Source: Armadillidium nasatum | Lineage: Eukaryota > Arthropoda > Malacostraca > Isopoda > Armadillidiidae | Direction: 5' to 3' | Assembly (NCBI GenBank): GCA_009176605.1 | Contig: SEYY01002088.1 | Span: forward strand, 40,001 to 75,000 | DNA: 35,000 bases | The notes under the pieces: generated by a model | Database searches by the model: none | Told to the model about the DNA's origin: nothing | Seen by the model: only the letters and a program-made list of their open reading frames with translations | Part shown: positions 1-35,000 of the stretch, in pieces | How positions within the stretch are numbered: the first letter of the stretch is position 1 | How the letters are laid out: every line of letters begins with the position of its first letter | Translations under genes and position numbers: made by a program

Positions 1-25316
<25,316 letters not shown>

Positions 25317-25346
25317 TGTTTCTAAAATATTTTATATCTGAATAAA

Positions 25347-25465
<119 letters not shown>

Positions 25466-25548
25466 TCAATTTTCTTTAATATCAAGATAAAATATTTTAA
25501 ATTGACAAAATAATTTCCATGATATGCAGGATGATTTAGTCAGTGTGG

Positions 25549-25549
25549 C

Positions 25550-25623
<74 letters not shown>
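25549..25623. repeat. (ATT)n microsatellite
   Basis: About 25 perfect TTA/ATT units. Confidence 0.98.
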
Positions 25624-25624
<1 letters not shown>

Positions 25625-27106
25625 TACCATATCATAAGCTGAATTTTTGTTAATAATGTACATAAAAGATTTATTAGAGTTAACAAGATTAGCTGAAAAT
25701 TGTTATAAATTAGTAAGCTTACAATTTGCTTAACTTAAATTGCAAATTTTTAAGACATTCTTAAACTTTTTCCGATCTACAAATTTTAATTTAAATATAA
25801 ATGTTAAATTATTATTCATTATTATGCAGAAATGACTAGAAAGGGTTTAAAAGTCTTAGTGTAAAGTGTATATTTATTAAAAAAAAATTTTATTTAAAAT
25901 GTTTTATTAGAAGAACAGAGGTAAAATTTTGTATAAATCAATTCTAAATTTGAAGTATGATAATATACTATTTTTGCAAAATATAAAGAATCAATTTTTT
26001 TTAAAATTTTGTTTCCTACTATTTAGCTTTACTGGCTTTCGCTCTTTTGCTGAACACCTTTTTTTCTAAACCTTACTTAATTATATTTAAATAAAAATAA
26101 TGTTATAATACTTTAATTGCTTCCAATTGTTGTTACAACTAAATGGATTTTTTTCATCAATTTTGTTATTTTCATTGTTCCATGGTATTTTGATAGTTGC
26201 CTTTAAAACCTTTTTAAAATATATACATTATACTTTGTATCATACTTTCCTCCCTATGGCTTTCATACTGATTAAACTAGATAGCAAACATTTATTTGTA
26301 ATATGCATTAAAAATATATTTTGAAAACTGGTATTTAAAATTTTTTCACATTTTTAAGAATATTTTTCTTAAAAAAATTTTTACTCTATATTCCTTAATA
26401 GGGATGAAATACCATCTGGCAGAATCGAAGCTAGAACAGTATTTTTCATGTGGTAAAATATTCTAGTATTTTAATAGTAAAACTAAATAAAAGTACTTAG
26501 TAGCAAATGGTAATACTGTAGTAGAAACTAGCTAGTTGAAATTTCATTTACATCATAAAATATTGAAAGTATTGTCGAAGTCTTTGGCAAAATTAATTTT
26601 CAATATTAAAAAATTATTGTTGCAAAGAGACCACTTTTTTTTTATTTCAGAATGCATACTGGAATCAGTATTAACAATATCTAGACATTTTGCTATATGC
26701 CTAAAGAGTAAATTCACCACTACTCACAGGTTAGGGTGACATATGTGTTTGCCAAGTATTTACATCTTCAAATGTATAGCATACAAACATTTATCTACAA
26801 TGGTTTTCATCCCCATACCACCCAAGGTTAGTGGTTGAGAGTTGACTCATTTGACATTTACTAATTTTTATCAATATTAATAACAATATCAGTATTCATT
26901 TTAAATTAAAAATGGTGGCCTCTTAAGGCAATGGTAGTAATTATAAATTGCTTTGACTAGTCTTTTTAATGTGAATGAGTTGGAATTTATTAAAATAATT
27001 AACTATAGAAGTTTGAAATATATTTTTTATTAAAAAATAAAAAAAAAAAAAAAAAAAAAATAAATTTTGAAAAAAAAAATAAAAAAATTTATATATTTCC
27101 ATTAAG

Positions 27107-27229
<123 letters not shown>

Positions 27230-28589
27230 GGTATTCCAAGGCAAATCAGCACAGGGGGGGGGGGAAACCACTATGTCTTGGATTTTCACAAAACTTGGCA
27301 CAAAGAATCTCTCTCATTAGAAACAAAAGGAATTTTATTTAAAAATTTATATTCAATTGATGAGTAGCTCACCCTTAAATTTCAAATTGTACCCAAATTT
27401 GACCCACATCTACCAACTTCAAGAGGCTTCTGCTCTAAAACTATTGAAGGTAATGCATTAAAGTTCAATGTACTTTTAATCAGAAAGGTTAGATCTTTCA
27501 TTTGATACTAATGTCATACATGTACGATAATTTTGAAAACTTTGGTAGAAATTTTAAGTTTTTTTTCCATAACCTCACACCCCAGGACATGAATTTCTTT
27601 ATTTTTTTAAAATTTATTTATTTGTTTTGGGGTGTAGATCTGCTTGTCTTTATGTCATAAAAATAAGAATTTCTACTTAAAAATAAAAATTATTATAAAA
27701 ATACCCATTTTTAAAAATGCTCATTTTGCACCATATTCTTTCTCGTAGTGTTAAAAGGTACATTAATATATGCATACCAGTAGTGTATTGGAAGATCAAA
27801 ATGCTTCATTAGATGCATTTAAGATATTATATGTCAGGATTATCTTATTCCTTTCAATTCAAAAACAGTCAGATTGTTGATTTTAGTTTCTAATATTTTG
27901 TTGGTTATGCCAGCTAAAAATTATAATGATTTAATTGATGCAAAATAACTATATTTTGTTTTTTTCAGCTATATAATATTTATACAGTTAAAATATAAAA
28001 AAATCTCTATTACTGTTTTAAAATTATATTAAAAAATGAAATAGTGAAGATTTGTTACTGTATTTTAAAACGGTCAATAAATATTTACTACCCATAAGGG
28101 ACCAATTATTTCATAAATTTTATGCAATATTATCCCCATGGGTACTATATTATGCAAAAACTGCATAAAAAAAATTCAATCAAAATCTGGAGCTTTTGGA
28201 TGACTATCAATGATTCCAGATCTTCAAATGAAAGTGAAGAATGTTGTGAAAATATGAGAGAACTTGCTATATACAAGATCTTGACTATAATTTTAATGCA
28301 CTTTATGTTATTCCAGTAAAAAAATGTAAGCACTATGAGTTTTCTTTTATCTTAGAATAGCAAGTTATTAAAAATACTTATCATTTAGCACTAAACTTTT
28401 GAAAATAATATTCTTAAATGTTGAAAAAATAACTAGCGTGCAATCAACATTTTAAGGAAAGCACATATTTCAAAATCTTATATTTTTATTATAGCAAAAT
28501 CATTTCATAAATATTTAATCTATTAATAATTAGCATATTCATCTTTTATAATTAAGTTTATTAAATACTATAGGTGACATAAATATACT

Positions 28590-30171
28590 AACAAAGGTGA
28601 AGACAGTGATGCTTTATCCAAAAAGCTCATAAGTTTATCAAAAGAAAGTTGGAAACCAGCATGCTAGTTAAGATTTCTCCTCCAAAGAAAGCCGGAAAAT
28701 CACCAAATTTTGAGAATCAATTAAAAAAGGTAAAAATTCAGTTGTTTTTACATACAAATATTTTTAAAATAAGAAGGCAGTACTAACATCCTTAAATATA
28801 AATATATATGCAGTTTGTGTAAGGTTTTATACTTAGTTTATCCATTTTCAGGTTCAATGAAATTAAGATTGAGTTAGTGGAAGCCTTCAAAACCACAAAA
28901 AAGTTTTTGTCAGCATCGCAATCAGCTTTTAAGTGTCATTATATTCTATGAGGAAAACATCAAAGATATTTTGAGCAAGTACATATCTTGTCAGAAAGAA
29001 CAAAGAGCTAAAGAATAAATCTGTCTTGCTACCTGAAGTGTCACATATAAGATAACAGTTATCACTGCTGATATAAAGGAACAAATTGTCATTTTTCCTA
29101 TTGGACGAAATTAGCAAATAATAATTTCTCATGTATTAGAAATAAAGATGGAGGTGATAATGCAGAAACGTTTAATACTAATGAATATGAAGGTGCTTTC
29201 TTGAATATAAAAAAGAAACTTCTAGACCCAAAATTGGTTTTTCTTCTTTTGCAAATGCAGGCCACCATTTTGTGTTTTAGCAGGATCTTCTGGAACCCAT
29301 TCCATTTGTATCACCAAAACCCTAAAGTAAAATAGAAGCTCTTGGCATCATAAACCAACTTACAAAATGTTGATTGAAAAGTGTGAATATAATCCTGAGA
29401 ATCGAAAATGTATTATGAAGCCGTGTTAGGCTTCTTCAGGTAAGAAAGGTGTTGAAAAATATATTTCTGAATTATTAGAAGACAATGATGAAACAATGTG
29501 AAAAGTATTCATTATAAACAATGGGTATCCACTGATAGATGTAAAATGGAGGAAAGGATTGAAACAGTTAACGAATTCATTAACTCTTTCAGTAACAAAA
29601 TATATTTTTAAAAAACATTTTTTTTCCCATCAACAGTATTTTTAAATCAGCTACAACAAAATCTTCTAGTTAACGAAGCAATAGTACTTATATACAAAAC
29701 TTATTTTAAAAAAAGATTAGCAATGTGTAAAACATTTCCAGGAACTAAAATGTACAAAATTTCATTCGGTATCTAAAGAACAAATCAAAGCTTTTGAATT
29801 GTCTTCTGGCTTTGTAGATACCACAAAATACAAGCACTGGTAAACAGAAACAGCAGATGTTAAGAAAACCAGATTTGAATTTGGAAATAAGTAATTATAC
29901 AATTTGCTTGAACATTACTTCAAAATGGATTGGCATAATTACTTTGTATTCTGGAGAGTTTGAGGATTATAACGTGAACTTTATGTACCAATCAAGCTAA
30001 AGCAAGTATTGTGTTTTTGCAACAACTAAAGATACTTGTCCAGTAACCAAAGAAAACATCATAGGAGTTTTATCTAACTCTTCCTTCAAATCTGGTACAA
30101 CTTGCATTCAGTATGTGTTTAATTCTAAAGAACTGAAAAAATACTTTTTAAAACTTAACATTCATCAATAA
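28590..30171 (+). pseudogene. Decayed ORF of a mobile-element-type protein
   Basis: The plus strand carries broken coding blocks in the same order and spacing as one protein: MLIEKCEYNPENRKCIM (about 29370), KYISELLEDNDETM (29460), YKQWVSTDRCKMEERIETVN (29515), FFSHQQYFLNQLQQNLL (29620), and near the end CVFATTKDTCPVTKENIIGV and QYVFNSKELKKYFLK before TAA at 30169-30171. Frames change repeatedly and stops are frequent. The QWVSTDR-type block recalls repetitive ORFs of unknown function I have seen in arthropod and cnidarian genomes. Family and start are uncertain. Confidence 0.55.
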
Positions 30172-30487
30172 AAATATATTCAAATAATTGCACAAATATA
30201 TAATAATTAAGATTTTTTTTATCTTTATTTACCGACTAATACATAACAATTTTGAAATCTAATTTGTTTTATATAAAGTATATTGTAAATATATTGTATA
30301 TTTATAGTATTATAAAAATAATTTGAGTTTATTTTTATGGATATCTAACAATATTCGCAAAATCAAATTAACTGGTACATTATAACTATTATTATTATTT
30401 TTATTATGTAGTATTAATATTAATTATTGAATACTGATGAAAAAGTATTTTTCTAATCTATTTTATAATTTAGTATATAAGAGTAAT

Positions 30488-30841
30488 GGGCTTAGGTGGA
30501 GATTGTTTCTGAGTTTTGATATTTTTTATATCGATATTTTTTTATGTCGATATTTTATTTTAATCGATACCAAATCCCTAAAAGAATTTTAGTTTGCGTT
30601 TTATTTACATTGTGGTCGGATGTGGTTCTTGTGTAGGTTAGGCCTCTTTTACGGCAACTTCGGTAGTTCAGGTTATGATAAGTCGAATTAGGTTCTGCTA
30701 GAAAAGTAAGTAATAATAATTGTGTGTATGTCTAGTAATAGTACCTCTGGCAACTCTCTTGTTTACGATAGGCTTCTCCGATATTTTCGATTTTCGATAT
30801 TTTTTAACAATCGAAACTCAGAAACAATCTCCACCTTTACC
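30488..30841. mobile_element. Non-autonomous inverted-repeat element, copy 1 (354 bp)
   Basis: Both ends carry the inverted sequence AGGTGGAGATTGTTTCTGAG (with three more matching bases). The element is flanked by a perfect 8-base direct repeat AGAGTAAT at 30480-30487 and 30842-30849. It has no ORF. The 8-bp duplication fits several superfamilies (hAT, P, some Mutator-like), so I do not assign one. Confidence 0.85.
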
Positions 30842-31259
30842 AGAGTAATGATTGTGTATTCAATGGAAATATTTTTATTTTGTACAAAATTTTAATATTG
30901 CTAATGCAAATTTTTGTATTGACTACCTATATTTCCAAATTTTAACTATTTCCATTTTTAGCTTCAAGATATTTTATAATCTAGTCATAATAGCAACCTA
31001 GTCAAAATAGTTAAAGGACAGTTTTACACTTTCAGCGAAAGATCTTCTGATATTAAAAAAATAATTCTTAGTTTTAAATTTTTTTTTTAATGTTTTTCTA
31101 TTTTTTTCTTACAAAATCATTTGTGGTTTGTCGATTAACCATAAAAAAAAAAAAAATTGTATTTCCTCTTCGTGGTTAAACTGAAGAAAAAAAAATTTGG
31201 GCCTGCTTTACTAAGGTATTGCCTATTTTTCTTCAATATGCATCTCCAGTTTATATTTT

Positions 31260-31641
31260 GGGCTTAGGTGGAGATTGTTTCTGTTTCGATATTTTTTATA
31301 TAGATATTTTTTTATGTCGATATTTTATTTTAATCGATACTATATCCCAAAAAGAATATTAGTTTGCGTTTTATTTACATTGTGGTCGGATGTGGTTCTT
31401 GTATAGGTTAGGCCTCTTTTACGGCAAATTCTTGTATAGGTTAGGCCTCTTTTACGGCAACTTCAGTAGTTCAGGTTATGATAAGTCGAATTAGCTAGAA
31501 AAGTAAGTAATAATAATTGTGTGTATGTCTAGTAATAGTACCTCTGGCAACTCTCTTGTTTACAATAGGCTTCTCCGATATTTTCAATTTTCGATATTTT
31601 TTTTTAACAATCGAAACTCAGAAACAATCTCCACCTTTACC
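31260..31641. mobile_element. Non-autonomous inverted-repeat element, copy 2 (382 bp)
   Basis: This is a near copy of the element at 30488 in the same orientation, with the same inverted ends. It is flanked by ATATTTT (31253-31259 and 31642-31648). It differs by an internal tandem duplication of 33 bases (31396-31428 and 31429-31461) and small deletions in the left end and near 31494. Confidence 0.85.
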
Positions 31642-32486
31642 ATATTTTAAATAATTACTAAAAGATGTAAATTGCTTTACTTTAGTTAAATATTTTATCT
31701 ATTTTTCACGAATAAAAAAAAACAACTTTCCTGGTACTTACAAACACCAGCCTTACCTAATTTTAATATACTTGGTCTTTAAATTTTTGGTAGTGTTAAA
31801 AAAATAAATGCTCAGCTAATTTTTTTTTTATAAACTTTTCACAATTTTTTTTTATCTATTTATTATTCTGCACTTCAATGTTTGTGTAATGCATTTACAT
31901 ATTTTTCATCCTTATATTTTCAATATAGTAAAAAGATAAAAATTAGGTCAAACTAAATTTTAATCAGGAATTAAATGCCAGTTAATAGAAAGTTTCTAAA
32001 TAATTTAATGGTTTTGAAATTTGCTTTTCCATATTTTTTTTTATACAAACCCTATTTCAAGTTTCTGGTTCATTAATAAAAAATGCCAGTTAAGAAGACT
32101 GTGAACACAATTGCCCTTAAATGTAACTCCCTATAATTCTATTTTTGTCCCTAACACAAAAATTTACAAACAATGCAAAAATAGTGGCCTAGCTATATTT
32201 TTTCATATCCTTTCTGATAGAAGCATTTAAATTTTCAGTGGAACTTTCAATTACCTTATCCTTCAATTTCAATTAAGCTAGGTAAAAATACGTCTTTTAA
32301 CTTCAATTTGTAGAAGTAACAGCTTACTCATCAACAAGATTATTTATATATGTATAAAAGCATTTCATCACGTTAGGATATCAAAAGTTTATTAAAGTTT
32401 ATATAGGCCATGAACAACTAGGACCTATATTTGAATTTCATTTTTCAGAGTCGCGGGTAACCAAACACAATTTTTTAACTACGTAC

Positions 32487-32650
32487 CTAAAATAAACTTT
32501 TTTTTTCGGTTGGTTGATTGTGAAATAAAGGAATGAAGCGGTTAAAACTAGCTAATTTCGCTTTAAAAGTATTCCGTTTAGCGATAAAAAAGACGGAACA
32601 AAAATAACAGAAATATAATAAAATATAAAGATTCCAAAGCAATAAATAAA
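32487..32650 (-). other. Nup98-96: Possible 5' untranslated first exon of Nup98-96
   Basis: The first coding exon starts just after a splice acceptor, so an upstream non-coding exon must exist. The best donor-like site I noticed upstream is TTTTAG|GTACGT at 32488-32481. The 150 bases feeding it are less AT-rich than their surroundings and contain several CpGs (CCGTC, ATCGC, ACGG, AGCG). A (TA)n tract begins just beyond, at 32671. There is no homology support; transcript data would be needed. The upstream boundary is a guess. Confidence 0.3.
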
Positions 32651-32667
32651 GTGTGTAACAATATAAA

Positions 32668-33355
<688 letters not shown>

Positions 33356-33389
33356 TTATTTTTAATATATATATATATATTATATACGA

Positions 33390-33811
33390 AAAATGCTAAT
33401 AATGACAGGCAAAAAAATTTTGTACAAATACATTTGCGTAAGAAGGTTATATACACTACTGATATAAGCGCATAGCTTTCCGTTGTTTGATTTCTTCATG
33501 TGACTATAGCCAATTCGATGCAGTGAAAATTAAAGATTTAAATTTTATTATGTAAGTATCGCTGAGGAGCTCTTAAATACGGATTTAAAGATGTAGATTC
33601 GTGGGACACAACGTTTGAAAAATTTCAAGATATTTACAGAAAGTTTTCATTTGAACGCACCCATAAAAACATGGAGGGTACAACTGATTGAAAAATTAAA
33701 AAGATATATGCATTTTTTCTAAGAGGTTAGTAAATTTTATTCAATTTTTATTAATTATAAGTATACCTTAACAATTACGAAAAAAAAGGAAATAAGAAAG
33801 CTGTAAAAAAT

Positions 33812-33850
<39 letters not shown>

Positions 33851-35000
33851 GAAAATCTTTTGATTTGACGTCTCGACACCCTGAAACTACCGTTATTTAG
33901 ATTTTTTTTTTAACACTGCACTGTTGGACATATGGTAATTTGATAGTATAAAAATTAATTTTATACTTTGACTAAAGTAAAAGGCTTCTTCGTTTTGGAA
34001 AAAATTCTAGCGAACGGAAGAATAATGCAATCAAGGGATTGCTTATATTATAATCTTTCAAAATAACCTTCCTTAACCTTGATAAACATTAGCAAAAAGA
34101 GAATAAAATAAGCTAATTTTCATTATTGTTCCTAATTAATATTTGCAGAATTGTAAACAACTGAGCTACTCTTACTACTTTCTTTTTTTATTATTATTAA
34201 AAAAGTGTAAACAAACATTTTAAAAAATCAGAACTTCTTATTCCTCACGTAGGAGTATGGTCTTGGTAGACATTATATGTTTTAATAAATAGGATTTTGG
34301 GATATTGTGATATCTTTGAACAATGTTATCACAAATTATAAAAGAAAATAATGGGAATGCATTGCTTCATAATTTTATAAACATATATCATTTTCTAGAT
34401 ACTTAGTCTGTGCATATATGCATTACCTGAAACAGTTACGCTAAAAAAAGAAATTAACTAAGCCTGAATTAATAACTCTCATTGTTAGGAAAATTCCAAT
34501 GTAACGACGTAAAGATGTAATATTATTTTAGACTCCCTATTCACGAAATATTGAAAAATCGTCTAAATGAGCTTCCTAAAATTCTAGATATGGTCTAGAT
34601 AAATTGAAAACACATTAAAATAAAACCCAGAAACTTTAGCTACGTGTAGTGTCTATTTTATTTATGTGATGGAATTAGTTTGTAGCGACACCGAAAGTTT
34701 CTCAAAATGAGATTTGCTTTTTAAAATGCTATTATATAGCTAATACACTATTTGAATATGTATCCTTTGTTTTGTTCATTTCGTTCGTATTATATATGAT
34801 GAACTTTCATGAACTTAGAGATTGAACTTCATGAATTTAAAGATTAATTATATAGAATTTATGATCTTGATCTGTGGGACACTTCGACTTCGTTTGAAGA
34901 ATCTTCAAGATCTTTACTGATTCTTTACTCTTAAGTTCAATAAAAGTAAATAGTTCGTTATTATACAAGGAAAAAAAAGTTCTATGTTATTTTACTCAAC
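33390..35000. other. Right end of window: no gene recognised
   Basis: AT-rich sequence with a 37-base A run (33811-33847). Two stretches resemble each other (33575-33660 and 34850-34935, sharing GTGGGACAC and a TTTGAA-AAT-TCAAGAT block), suggesting an old repeat. No coding or RNA gene is evident. Confidence 0.55.

Noticed and set aside
25466-25663. Poly-Asn ORF
   Set aside because: It is a translation of the (ATT)n microsatellite.

Overview
The window is very AT-rich eukaryotic DNA. Short coding exons sit on the minus strand, with large amounts of (TA)n microsatellite and decayed transposable elements between them. It looks like an arthropod nuclear genome. The non-LTR retrotransposon relics resemble Jockey-type elements that I associate with crustaceans and other arthropods, so a crustacean is a reasonable but unproven guess.

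One host gene dominates: the nucleoporin gene Nup98-96, minus strand, from a start codon at 25316 down past base 1. I traced 26 coding exons by splice signals, reading phase and family landmarks. Exons 1-9 (25316-17364) encode the FG/GLFG-repeat region with the Rae1/Gle2-binding GLEBS segment in exons 4-5. Exons 10-12 (15196-10678) encode the linker. Exons 13-15 encode the autoproteolytic domain with an intact His-Phe-Ser cleavage site. Exons 15-26 encode Nup96, a scaffold protein of the Y-complex of the nuclear pore; its C-terminus lies off the left edge. Phases agree at every junction except inside exons 10, 11, 14 and 15, each of which carries one base too many. A possible 5' untranslated exon is at about 32487-32650.

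Between the exons: 1.4-2.9 kb holds a LINE fragment flanked by (TA)n; 11.9-12.35 kb a long fold-back palindrome; 16.6-17.03 kb an array of at least twelve short stem-loops with complementary but variable stems; 18.8-21.8 kb a hAT transposon containing a second hAT-like element, which contains a LINE and a (TA)n tract. Upstream of the start codon (25.3-35 kb) there is no clear host coding gene: a decayed transposon ORF at 28.6-30.2 kb, two copies of a small inverted-repeat transposon at 30.5 and 31.3 kb, and a (TA)n tract of nearly 700 bp at 32.7-33.35 kb.

The most unusual themes are the (TA)n tracts pressed against splice sites (one intron is almost nothing but TA repeat plus poly-T), the stem-loop array, and the four same-direction frame offsets in one otherwise intact gene.
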